This document shows, piece after piece, positions 1 to 8,531 of a stretch of DNA of 64,000 bases. A program made the position numbers and the translations under genes. Positions within the stretch are counted from its first letter, which is position 1. Every line of letters starts with the position of its first letter. The stretch is from assembly GCA_020186115.1 (NCBI GenBank), contig WSYJ01000157.1:496001-560000 (forward strand), read 5' to 3'. Under the pieces are notes generated by a model that saw only the letters and a list, made by a program, of their open reading frames with translations, was not told the origin of the DNA and made no database searches. Source of the stretch: Histomonas meleagridis. Taxonomy: Eukaryota > Parabasalia > Tritrichomonadida > Dientamoebidae.

Positions 1-75
1 AATGTATTGAGATTCCATCATTGAGCATACTTCTTCATTGGTTCGTTTTTGAAGACGCTCAAGAAGTTCTGGCAT
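1..75 (-). CDS. Partial CDS, N-terminus only (unknown)
   Basis: Reading leftwards from an ATG at 75, 25 codons stay open to the window edge. The peptide starts MPELLERLQKRTNEE and is charged and probably helical. Nothing in it identifies a family. The 240 bp between it and the next gene hold no other ORF. The call rests only on a good ATG and an amphipathic composition, so the gene is tentative. Confidence 0.4.
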   Translation of the reverse strand, partial: MPELLERLQKRTNEEVCSMMESQYI

Positions 76-318
76 GTAAGAATTACAAAAGCAAGTCAAC
101 AACACCAACATATGACATGGAAACAGCCTGAAACCTTTTTACCACAATTTTTGTGTGCGCTTGGAAAAAATAACTTTTTAATAGAAAACAGGTCAGATTT
201 CAAAGCTTGACAAAATTGAATTCATTTAAAAAGCCAATTGCCACTTTTCTTGTATCGAAATTGGTTACTGAAATTTTGTGTTATTTAAATAATAAAGTCA
301 AAAAAAAATTCATTTTGT

Positions 319-1800
319 TTACAAAGGCAGTTGACGGAGCTTCTCTGTTGTGTTAAACATTTCCACACCATACAAATTCATTGGTTTCGGTGGGCCTTGT
401 CTCCATCTGTCAGTCCACACTCTTGAATATTTACAATCTGGACAAGGTGTTCCATAAGCCATTGGAGAGAAGAAAGCGTAAGACAAGAAACACACCAAAG
501 CGACTGCTGCAATTACTCCATATTTATGTTTCATACTAAACATATTATCCAAAATCGTCACTAAGTTCATAATACCGAACATTAAAGGAATTAAATAATG
601 ATATAAAAACATAGTTCTTGGGACCAAAATAAATGGAAAATATGAAACCGCCCAACCCCAAGTAAAAAGTGCGTTCCGATAATCGGGCACCCTAAACGGA
701 GCCAGAATGACCGTTAAGACGATGCCGATGAAAACAAACCAATACAAAAGTGGATTCGCCATACAATTTATCTCTCTGCTAACGTTGTCAGAGTAAAAGA
801 AAACCCATCGATCCATGAAGAGCGGCCAATTAATGGGTTGAGATTCTGATATATGAGGAATAGCACTACGCATGTTGACACCATTCATAACCTCGTTCCA
901 ATTTAAGATTCGAATTATTAATGGAGATCGAATCATGCGATCGCCCCAATAAGTGTAATTAAGTTTTTGTCGATCAAATATAGTATGTTGATGTTGTTGT
1001 TGTAAGTAAAAACTGTTATATCCTGTGTATGGCGTTATTATGAAATGAATGACCCAAACTCCATATAAAACTGAAAACGCAGGAACTAATAGCGAAAGTG
1101 CCCGCTTAATAATAGAAACAATTGATGGAAATGTGCGGAATATCCAAACAATTTGTGTGATGCCATCAACCGCAAGAAGTCCTAATGCGGTATATTTGCA
1201 TGAAAATGCACACCCAAGTGTAATGCCATCAATAAGAGTATTAATAAAGGTTGGTCGGACAAGAAAATGGCATAGAGCAAAAATATGAAGAGCTACAAAA
1301 AAGTGAAGAATTCCATCAGATAATATAAACTTTCCTTCTACTATAAGTGAGATATCAGATGTGAGAATAAGTCCTATCATAGCTGAAGAAAAAGTAGATA
1401 ATGAAAGACAACGAGCTGCTGCAAATAAAAGTGGTGAAGTCATTGCAGAAAAAATTGCTGGTGTAATACGTTGACTAACATAAAATAATTCGTTGATCCC
1501 ATAAGGTTCTCCAAATTTAGATGCATACTCGATATCACCTTTATATTGTGTAGCTTTCGCGATTCCTGCCATTATCATTTTACCAAGTGGTGGGTGAATA
1601 TCAAAGTGAAATTCATTTTTGATGTACCAGCTTGAAAAATTACCAAAATGAACTTCATCGAAAATTACTTGATCTGGTTCAGCAATCATCCAAAGTCTAG
1701 TAAAGAGAGCAACAAAACTAACAATTACTATTACAAAGCAATCGCATGTGTTGAATAAAGACTCTTTTTTCTTATCTGTGTCTTGTTGTTCGCATTGCAT
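319..1800 (-). CDS. Protein O-mannosyltransferase-like (GT39), lacking MIR domains
   Basis: The 493-residue polytopic membrane protein matches the PMT/POMT family, which moves mannose from dolichyl-phosphate mannose to Ser/Thr of secretory proteins in the ER. The first lumenal loop carries the acidic DEVHFG motif (residues 48-53) and FDIHPPLGK (66-74), the GT39 catalytic signature. A block around NWPLFMDRWVFFYSD resembles the C-terminal PMT membrane domain. Fungal and animal PMTs are about 700-900 residues with a lumenal MIR domain. This one has only a short linker there, as in bacterial and archaeal relatives. It is divergent from the endosulfine gene with 64 bp between start codons, and the Myb-like motif at 1815-1822 lies 15 bp from its ATG. 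Dolichol kinase in the same window would feed this route. Confidence 0.8.
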   Translation of the reverse strand: MQCEQQDTDKKKESLFNTCDCFVIVIVSFVALFTRLWMIAEPDQVIFDEVHFGNFSSWYIKNEFHFDIHPPLGKMIMAGIAKATQYKGDIEYASKFGEPYGINELFYVSQRITPAIFSAMTSPLLFAAARCLSLSTFSSAMIGLILTSDISLIVEGKFILSDGILHFFVALHIFALCHFLVRPTFINTLIDGITLGCAFSCKYTALGLLAVDGITQIVWIFRTFPSIVSIIKRALSLLVPAFSVLYGVWVIHFIITPYTGYNSFYLQQQHQHTIFDRQKLNYTYWGDRMIRSPLIIRILNWNEVMNGVNMRSAIPHISESQPINWPLFMDRWVFFYSDNVSREINCMANPLLYWFVFIGIVLTVILAPFRVPDYRNALFTWGWAVSYFPFILVPRTMFLYHYLIPLMFGIMNLVTILDNMFSMKHKYGVIAAVALVCFLSYAFFSPMAYGTPCPDCKYSRVWTDRWRQGPPKPMNLYGVEMFNTTEKLRQLPL

Positions 1801-1814
1801 TTACGATGTATGAT

Positions 1815-1822
1815 AACCGTTT
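1815..1822. promoter_or_regulatory. Myb-site-like motif in bidirectional promoter
   Basis: AACCGTTT lies in the 64-bp gap between two divergent starts. The same motif or its complement recurs near many starts here. It resembles YAACGG Myb sites and the Myb-recognition promoter elements described in Trichomonas vaginalis. Function is inferred. Confidence 0.5.
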
Positions 1823-1864
1823 ATTCGATTCAATTTTTGTCAAGAAGCACTGTCACTTTTCATA

Positions 1865-2149
1865 ATGTCGATCCTTGGTGGAGGCGAACAAGCAAGCACA
1901 GAACAAGAAGAGCAACCACAAGAACGGACACCCAACTTAGGAAGGCTTAAAGCAAATCCAAGGGCTCGTGGACGTCGTGATAAAGTAAAATTTTTCGACT
2001 CAGCTGATTGGGCAATGAAAAGTCAACAAGGAGATCAACAACAAGATAACCCATTACCACCAAGTTTGGCTTCTTACACTGAACAAGGCAATAAAAAAGA
2101 CGATGGTTCATCACTTCTTGCAAATAACGATTCACCCATAGTTGGTTAG
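1865..2149 (+). CDS. Endosulfine / ARPP-19 family protein
   Basis: This 94-residue hydrophilic protein has FFDSADWAMK at residues 43-52, matching the endosulfine core FDSGDY. In animals and yeast (ENSA, ARPP19, Igo1/2) the serine in that core is phosphorylated by Greatwall/Rim15, after which the protein inhibits PP2A-B55 to promote mitotic entry or quiescence. The matching residue here is Ser46. The flanks are low-complexity (Gln/Glu-rich N-terminus; Asn/Asp/Ser-rich C-terminus), as usual for the family. The gene shares a short divergent promoter with the O-mannosyltransferase. Assignment rests on one short but distinctive motif plus matching size and composition. Confidence 0.75.
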   Translation: MSILGGGEQASTEQEEQPQERTPNLGRLKANPRARGRRDKVKFFDSADWAMKSQQGDQQQDNPLPPSLASYTEQGNKKDDGSSLLANNDSPIVG

Positions 2150-2486
2150 GTTAATAAACGAAAATTCATAAAAAAATTAATAGCGAATTATACCTTCTTC
2201 ATACATAAAATTTAAACCCCAAAGTTTTTGGAAAGAACTTCAAAAGTATATGGAAAAAATGAGGTTTTAATTTTTTCTCAATCGAGCTATTTCCTAATGT
2301 TTAAGACCTAGAAATGTGTCATCAAGATTGGTAGACGTATCAAAAGCAAAATCTGTAACAAAAAGATCTATATCTAAGATAGGGTCTTTGAATTTAACGT
2401 ATAAAAACGACCGTTTATTTATCCTTAAGGTGTCCTTTACACATAAAAATACATAGAGTCACCTGAAATCCAGACTTGGAACAATA
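2150..2486. other. Intergenic, no gene seen
   Basis: AT-rich sequence after the endosulfine stop. It contains an isolated ACCGTT-type motif near 2410 but no convincing ORF or RNA gene. Confidence 0.5.
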
Positions 2487-2920
2487 TTAATAATTATTTT
2501 AATAATTTAAAATATGTTTTAATAATTTCTAATATGTTTTAATAATTTGGAATATGTTTTAAATTAGTATTTTTTTTTTAATAATATTTAACAGCAATTC
2601 AAATCGCACATCAAAATGGTTATACCATCATAGAAAATCTACTTCATGAAAAAGGTGCAAAAGAAAACTCTCATTCAGAATCTTCTTCTCTGAATGCTAC
2701 TTCTTGGCCTTCGATAAGTAATGAGAATAGTTTTACAGATAAACAAAACCAACTCGAAATTCAAGTGTATATAGAAGACAATAAAAAGGAAAATATCAAA
2801 ACAAAAGTTAATATAAGCACACAAACTTATGAAAATCATCAAAGTCACAAAATACATTGTAATATTTTACTTTTGAATAAATATACTCATGGAAGAGTAC
2901 ATGTAAAAACAATGTTATAA
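2487..2920 (+). pseudogene. 3' relic of an ankyrin-repeat gene
   Basis: From 2591 to the stop at 2918-2920 a frame of 109 codons is open with no ATG. It starts TAIQIAHQNG, the second half of an ankyrin repeat, and runs into a hydrophilic tail ending near STQTYENHQ. The same tail occurs, more decayed, at 43302-43530, after the ankyrin gene at 41.3 kb. Just upstream (about 2490-2580) are the same ~20-bp AT-rich units, aatatgttttaataatttg, that separate the ankyrin modules at 42.6-43.3 kb. This is therefore the last module and tail of a DUF3447/ankyrin gene whose front is gone. The minus-strand ORF over it is a shadow. Confidence 0.7.
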
Positions 2921-3415
2921 AGTGACTTGTAAAAAATGTCAACCAAAATAGTTCATAACAACGTGACTCTGGATAATTTGCTGTTTTATAATATTAGTGA
3001 TAATGTAATTATATTCGATATCTGCAAGTGTTCTAAAGACGTTTCTTATTTAATAATAATTTAATAAGTTACATTTTTTTGAAGTAGTTCATGTGAAATT
3101 CGCTTTCAATATTTTTATAGTATTTTTTATAGCATGAATTTCATCGTTTGTGTCTTCTAAATCAAAATTCAATAAATATAAAATTTGTTTTTTATATCTT
3201 CGTTGCTAGCTAATGCATAAAATGTAAAGATATTAAAATTATTTTATAGTAATCATAAATATATAAAATTTCATGAAACCATTTCTTGACTACAATGCAT
3301 ATAAGTACAGTTTTTAAACCTTCTGATTATTACATTTTAGAGTAGTGATTCGATGTTTTCTTTTTTGCATCATTGTAAAAAATAAACTATTAAAACATGA
3401 AACTCGTTATTTTTT
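2921..3415. other. Intergenic, no gene seen
   Basis: Very AT-rich, with no ORF or RNA gene recognised. It includes the 5' flank of the PPDK-like gene; the closest Myb-like candidate is the weak CGTTAT just before that ATG. Confidence 0.5.
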
Positions 3416-6088
3416 ATGAGCAAATATGTTTTCCCATTAAACCCTTTCGATAAACCAATTACTATTGAAGAATCCAAGCTAAAAGAAACGTTTGGTTCAA
3501 AAGGGAAATATCTTATTCAAACTCTCAAATTAGGAATAAAAATTCCAAATGGAATTCTAATTTCAAAGGAAGTTAGCTCAATTTTTTTAAGAGGTGGTGA
3601 AGTTCCAAACGATGTATGGAATCAATTAGAGGAACAAATTCATTTGATGGAAGAATATAGTGAAAAAGCATTAAATAACAAAGAAAAACCACTTTTCCTC
3701 AGTTGTCGTCCAAGCCCAGATTCGTTTGTAACTAATCTTTTTCCAACAATCGAAAACATTGGCTATAATGATTCAATCATTGATGAAAATATAGATGAAA
3801 AAACTCAATGGATTAACTATGCAACGTTCCTAATCACATACGGAAAAGCATTTTTAAATATTCCACAAAATGAAATTGACAGAATCTTTAATGAACAAAG
3901 AACTGGAAAAAAAGAACTTTTAACCAATGACTTCAAAGAAATCTGTGCTAGAATTAAATCAATATTTGATTCCAAAGATCCCACCATTTTACAACGATCA
4001 CCCATTGATCAATTAAAATCATCCATAATTTCCATTTACTCATCATTAAAATCAGATAAATATAATGACTATCTAAAAGACAACCCTCTTGAGAGTGAAT
4101 CGAATGGAATTTCTGTCATTATCATGGAAATGGTATATGGCAATTCATTCAATTCATCCACAGGAATTGCACTTTCGCGTAATCCAGGCAATGGTGAAAG
4201 GAATTTTCTCGGGAGTTATTTCCCAGGAGACCTTTTTCTTGAGCCTAAGAAACATTTGGCACCACCACAGCCACTTTCATCATTAGAAAAGTCATCAAAA
4301 GAACTTTTTTTTTCACTTAAAGATATTGTTGATAAACTCGAGAAATATTTTAAATGTATAATAAAAGTTGATTTTGTTATTGATGATGGCGAACTATTTA
4401 TCCTTAAAGTTCAACCATCAAAATGTTCATCACGAGCTAATGCTAAATGCATTGCTGATTTAATTCTTGAAAATTCGATTTCTTCTGAGGAAGCTATTAA
4501 TAAAATTAATGTTATGGAATTACGGAGTATTCTTTCGCCTATGTTTAAAGCGGAAGAAGTACGTTCACATTCCAATACACGAATTCCATGTAAAAGTTCA
4601 TATAAAGCTATTGTTGTAGGCTCTATATGTTTAACAAGTGAAAAAGCAAAAGAATTTATCGAGAAGAATATCGATTATATATATGTTAATGAAAATGATA
4701 AAATCAATCGAAATAATTTGTCGATAATTTATCATTCGAAAGGATTCATAACTAAAACGAATAATATAAATTCGAAGTATAATAAAATTTCGAAGATTTT
4801 TGGTATTCCTTCAATATATGGAATTAATACACTTGAAATAAATCGAGAAGAAAACAACATAAAAATTAATGATAAAATATTTAATGAAGGAGATATTATA
4901 TCTATTGATGGAATCAATGGATTTATTTATGATACTAAATTAAACACAATTAATATTCCATTTGAAGAACATTCATATTTAAAAGAAATCATTGATTATG
5001 CAAATGAAGTTCGGAAAGATAATAAATTAAAAGACAAAACGAATAACATGAAAATTATGATGAACTCTTCAAATATAAATGATATTAAAAAAGCAAAATA
5101 TTTCGGCGCTGATGGAATTGGTATTTTCCAAATCGAATCATTATTTTTAGATGACGAAAAAATGAATTTATTAAAGAAATGTTTAATCGATAAAATTGAT
5201 ACTTCCGAATTAGAAAATATAATTTCGGAAGAATTTGCAAAATTATTTGCTGAAAATTATCCGATATATTTCAAACTTCCAGAATGGAAATATTGGAACT
5301 TTGGTAATAAATATGAGTTAATTGAAGAAATTGCTTATCTTAAACAAAGAGTTGATTTAGAACTTGAAATCGATAAAGAAATTTTAGAGATAAAACAAAA
5401 AGAATTGAATTTTATTGAAAATCTTGAAAAAAATTATAATGAAAAAAATTTATTTTTTGATATTTCGATTCTAAATGAAATAGTCTTGAACTCGATAATA
5501 AAAGGAGCTAAAATCGCTGATGAACATGGAATTCAACCTATAATACAAATATTAATTCCATCTGTGAATGATATAAATGAAATAAAATTCATTAAAGAAA
5601 AAATTAATAAAAAAATCGAAAATTTCGAATGTAAAATCGGTTCAATAATTGATAATTTAAATTCGATTTGGATTATCGATGTAATATCAAAAGAATCCGA
5701 TTTTATATCGTTCGATTTGGATAAATTAACTGAAAACGTTTTCGGTTTCAGGAAAGAAATCGCTGAAGAAAAATTCGTTCAGTATTTCATCACCAAAAAT
5801 TTATATGAAAATTCTCCTTTTAGAACTGTGGATAAAAATGGTATAGGAAAAATGATAAAAAAGGCATTGAGAAAAATGAATAAATTGGATATAGATATAA
5901 ATGTTGGAGCATTCGGAAGTTTTGGCGATGAAGAATCAATTAAAATTTGTTTCGATTTGGGTTTGGACTTTTTGTCAGTGAACGAATTTGATGTTCCTTT
6001 TGATTGCATATCTGTGGTTAAATGTATGTTGGAAATGGAGAAAAAGGAAAAGTTAAAAGAAACCGAAAATGAAGAAGAAGAAGAGTAA
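3416..6088 (+). CDS. PPDK-like protein, probable pseudoenzyme
   Basis: The 890-residue protein aligns end to end with pyruvate phosphate dikinase: an N-terminal ATP-grasp region (FGSKGKYLIQTLKLG, then IALSRNPGNGERN), the swivelling phosphohistidine domain, and a C-terminal PEP/pyruvate barrel. The family length is about 870-900. Key residues look lost. The GGMTSHAAVVAR phosphohistidine loop is replaced by GFITKTNNINSKYN (about residues 443-456), without the catalytic His. GAEGIGLCRTEHMF is replaced by GADGIGIFQIESLF (about 564-577). The C-terminal catalytic Cys segment reads FLSVNEFDVP. The frame is intact, so it seems to be an expressed divergent paralogue. Trichomonads use PPDK in PEP/pyruvate metabolism; this copy probably does not catalyse. 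A Glu-rich tail ends the protein. Confidence 0.8.
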   Translation: MSKYVFPLNPFDKPITIEESKLKETFGSKGKYLIQTLKLGIKIPNGILISKEVSSIFLRGGEVPNDVWNQLEEQIHLMEEYSEKALNNKEKPLFLSCRPSPDSFVTNLFPTIENIGYNDSIIDENIDEKTQWINYATFLITYGKAFLNIPQNEIDRIFNEQRTGKKELLTNDFKEICARIKSIFDSKDPTILQRSPIDQLKSSIISIYSSLKSDKYNDYLKDNPLESESNGISVIIMEMVYGNSFNSSTGIALSRNPGNGERNFLGSYFPGDLFLEPKKHLAPPQPLSSLEKSSKELFFSLKDIVDKLEKYFKCIIKVDFVIDDGELFILKVQPSKCSSRANAKCIADLILENSISSEEAINKINVMELRSILSPMFKAEEVRSHSNTRIPCKSSYKAIVVGSICLTSEKAKEFIEKNIDYIYVNENDKINRNNLSIIYHSKGFITKTNNINSKYNKISKIFGIPSIYGINTLEINREENNIKINDKIFNEGDIISIDGINGFIYDTKLNTINIPFEEHSYLKEIIDYANEVRKDNKLKDKTNNMKIMMNSSNINDIKKAKYFGADGIGIFQIESLFLDDEKMNLLKKCLIDKIDTSELENIISEEFAKLFAENYPIYFKLPEWKYWNFGNKYELIEEIAYLKQRVDLELEIDKEILEIKQKELNFIENLEKNYNEKNLFFDISILNEIVLNSIIKGAKIADEHGIQPIIQILIPSVNDINEIKFIKEKINKKIENFECKIGSIIDNLNSIWIIDVISKESDFISFDLDKLTENVFGFRKEIAEEKFVQYFITKNLYENSPFRTVDKNGIGKMIKKALRKMNKLDIDINVGAFGSFGDEESIKICFDLGLDFLSVNEFDVPFDCISVVKCMLEMEKKEKLKETENEEEEE

Positions 6089-6525
6089 TAAAATAATATA
6101 TTTGTGTGATTTTTTTTTAAAAAAAAATTTAGTGTTTCTAAAGTGAAGGCAGTTTAATTTAGAGAATAAGAAATAGTTTTCTGATCATAAATTGAAAATT
6201 TTAAACAAAAGAAATTGATGTTGATCTAAATCATTCAACATAGGAACATATTCAAAAATATTTCACACATAATAGTAATTTGCCAATTGTTAAACATCAA
6301 ACAGCTGTTTATTCATATGAAGAGAAAATTATTGAATAAATTTAATCATATGTAATTATTAAAGAAAAATGTTAAATCAAGTTAAAACAAAAGAAAAGTC
6401 ATAAAAATAAAAAATGAGTAATTTTTGTAAATTAATTTTATTGTATGTGATTATTTGTGTGAGTAAACTAACTCTTTTCATTTTTAAAAATAACATTAAT
6501 TTGTTATAATGAAAAATATCAACAA
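6089..6525. other. Intergenic, no gene seen
   Basis: AT-rich 3' flank of the PPDK-like gene and 5' flank of tRNA-Ile. No ORF of note. Confidence 0.5.
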
Positions 6526-6599
6526 GCACTTATAGCTTAGTCGGTTAGAGTATCGTGCTTATGACGCGAAGGTCCTGGGTTCGAGTCCCAGTAGGTGCA
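6526..6599 (+). tRNA. tRNA-Ile (anticodon TAT)
   Basis: The 74-nt cloverleaf has a 7-bp acceptor stem GCACTTA/TAGGTGC, D arm, anticodon stem TCGTG/CGCGA around loop CTTATGA (anticodon TAT, reading AUA), T arm with GGTTCGAGTCC, and discriminator A. No intron is seen. The T-rich sequence immediately downstream would serve as a Pol III terminator. Confidence 0.9.
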
Positions 6600-6785
6600 T
6601 TTTTTATTTTAATTACATACATTTTTTTGTTTTTCATCCGATAATGATATTATTTTAAATTAAAATTCAACATTAATGTTATTATCTCTCACTATGAATA
6701 AGTAAACAACACTTAATAATAGATAAATTCCACAGATTCAGAATAAACATGATCTTACCTTAAAATAAAAGAGCGATAACAATGT

Positions 6786-6867
6786 GGTACTATGGCCGAG
6801 TGGTCTAAGGCGATGGATTCAAGTCCCATTACCGAGAGGTGCGTGGGTTCGAACCCCACTGGTACCA
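6786..6867 (+). tRNA. tRNA-Leu (anticodon CAA)
   Basis: Class II tRNA with a long variable arm: acceptor GGTACTA/TGGTACC, box A TGGCCGAGTGG, anticodon loop TTCAAGT (CAA, reading UUG), box B GGTTCGAACCC, discriminator A as usual for Leu, and a T6 run straight after. The innermost anticodon-stem pair (31-39) would be an A-C mismatch. Confidence 0.9.
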
Positions 6868-7535
6868 TTTTTTTCTAATTTTCACATATTAAAACTTGAA
6901 AGACTTCAAACATAAAATGAATTCAGCAATGAATGTAAACGATAAAATCAAATATACAACACCAAAATGTTGTAGAAAATTTTTGAAATAAAATTCCAGA
7001 AAGATATGCAAAAAAATTTGAAAAAAAAAAATTAATTGTACATTGCGAGTGAATTCATAATATTATCATATCATTTATTAGATTTATTAATATATACGAA
7101 CATTATATATTTGATCAAAAAAATTATGTTAGAATATGAACAATGATATAAAAACTATATTTTAAAACTTCTTATTTTGGCTTTATATATCATTTTTATG
7201 CTTTTTGATCGTTTTTGCTCATAATAAACATTTTCATCTACAAATCAAATAATTCACTAAAATATTATAGTGCCATCAATCGGAATTTTGTTGTTTATTA
7301 TAATAATAATATAATTTAAATTTAAAATAATATAATTTAATATGATTTAAAAAAATGAAATCAAAAGATTTCGACCTTATATTTTTGAGTGTAATTGATG
7401 ATGAATCATAAAAATATTTGAGATAAATAATTAAGTATTTAACAAAGAGCATTAATAACTATAAATATTTTTTTGGTTTATAAATTAAAATTATAAATCT
7501 GTATTGTTAACAAAACAATATTTTTTCTGCGGCGA
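6868..7535. other. Intergenic, no gene seen
   Basis: AT-rich sequence between tRNA-Leu and the SelM-like gene. Only short runs of A and T, with no gene recognised. Confidence 0.5.
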
Positions 7536-7541
7536 CCGTTT
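7536..7541 (+). promoter_or_regulatory. Myb-site-like promoter motif (ACCGTT)
   Basis: GCGACCGTTTTG lies 22 bp upstream of the first ATG of the SelM-like gene and 67 bp upstream of the second. Promoter function is inferred from recurrence. Confidence 0.45.
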
Positions 7542-7562
7542 TGAGTACAGGAAGACTGATTA

Positions 7563-8258
7563 ATGACACTTTTGATATTTAATTGCTTTACATCACATTG
7601 TGGAAGCATGTTTTTATTATGTTTTCTTCTTACTTTTAAAGTTGTACGCTCAGACGAGGAGAAAGATTTCTGGGATGAACTATCAGATGATGAAGTTGTT
7701 GTAGAAGATAAAGTTGAAGGACAAATGTATGCCAAAGCAAGATTTAATTTACCAATTAAACGGAGGTTAAAACTATATCCTCAAGTTGCTAAAATTGTCT
7801 CGCGCCTACAGAATTGCGTTGGTTTTGAATTTATATATGAATCGCGTATTCCAAAATTGATATTTTTGGATTCAGAAGATTTTGCAGTTGAAACAATAGA
7901 CGTTAGTAAGATGACAGAGGATGAAATTGTGGCTCTTCTGAATATTCGTGGCTTTAAAGATTTTACTCCTATCCCAAGCGAAAAGAAAATTCAAACCCAA
8001 AACGTAACAAAAGAAGTAGAAGACAATAATACAACAAAGGAAGCTGAAGTAATCAATACAACTAAAGAGGTGAAAGATAACAACACAACAAAGGAAATAG
8101 ATGTTGAAAGCGCAACAAAAGAAACCGAAGCTAAAAATGAAAAAGAGGAAGATGGACAACAAAAATTAACAAAGGAAGAGGAAGATGGACAACAAAAAGT
8201 AACAAAGGAAGCCGATGATAAAAACGAAGCTGAGGAAATTGAAGATAGGCCACTTTAA
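7563..8258 (+). CDS. Secreted Sep15/SelM-like domain protein with charged repeat tail
   Basis: There are two candidate starts. The first ATG gives 231 residues; an ATG at 7608 (Met16) opens directly onto a signal-peptide-like segment MFLLCFLLTFKVVRSD and is a good alternative. After it, residues about 60-135 resemble the thioredoxin-like Sep15/SelM fold of ER selenoproteins: YPQVAKIVS, a PKLIFLD strand, and a SKMTEDEIVALLNIRGF C-terminal helix close to the SELM/SELF pattern. I see no clear CxxC or CxU redox motif, so redox activity is doubtful. The last 90 residues are an acidic, Lys/Thr-rich set of imperfect repeats around TTKEV. The likely location is the ER lumen or secreted. Confidence 0.6.
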   Translation: MTLLIFNCFTSHCGSMFLLCFLLTFKVVRSDEEKDFWDELSDDEVVVEDKVEGQMYAKARFNLPIKRRLKLYPQVAKIVSRLQNCVGFEFIYESRIPKLIFLDSEDFAVETIDVSKMTEDEIVALLNIRGFKDFTPIPSEKKIQTQNVTKEVEDNNTTKEAEVINTTKEVKDNNTTKEIDVESATKETEAKNEKEEDGQQKLTKEEEDGQQKVTKEADDKNEAEEIEDRPL

Positions 8259-8421
8259 TATATATAATCCTGTTGCATTATAAATTCAAAATTTTCCATT
8301 CTAAAACATAAATTGTTTAAATATTTTTAAGGAATAAGTTAAAAAAAATTGTAAGATCTAAATAATTTCAAAAATTGATTTATTTCTATTATTAACTTAA
8401 TAAATATATATATTTCAGTTC

Positions 8422-8493
8422 TCTCCCGTAGTGTAATGGTTAGCACATGGGACTTTGAATCCCGGGACGGAGGTTCGATTCCTCCCGGGAGAA
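8422..8493 (+). tRNA. tRNA-Gln (anticodon TTG)
   Basis: 72-nt cloverleaf: acceptor TCTCCCG/CGGGAGA, D arm GTGTAATGGTTAGCAC, anticodon loop CTTTGAA (TTG, reading CAA), T stem GGAGG/CCTCC with box B GGTTCGATTCC, discriminator A, and a T6 run just downstream. It lies inside the 5' extension of the surface-protein ORF, so that ORF's upstream ATG at 8436 is not a real start. Confidence 0.92.
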
Positions 8494-8531
8494 CTAATTT
8501 TTTCGTTTTTATTAGTGCTTGTTTTATATTC

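Noticed and set aside
2675-2857. Minus-strand 60-codon ORF
   Set aside because: Complement of the ankyrin tail relic.
8436-8531. Longer N-terminus of the Pmp-like protein starting inside tRNA-Gln
   Set aside because: The first 19 or so codons are the tRNA gene itself; the frame is open by chance.
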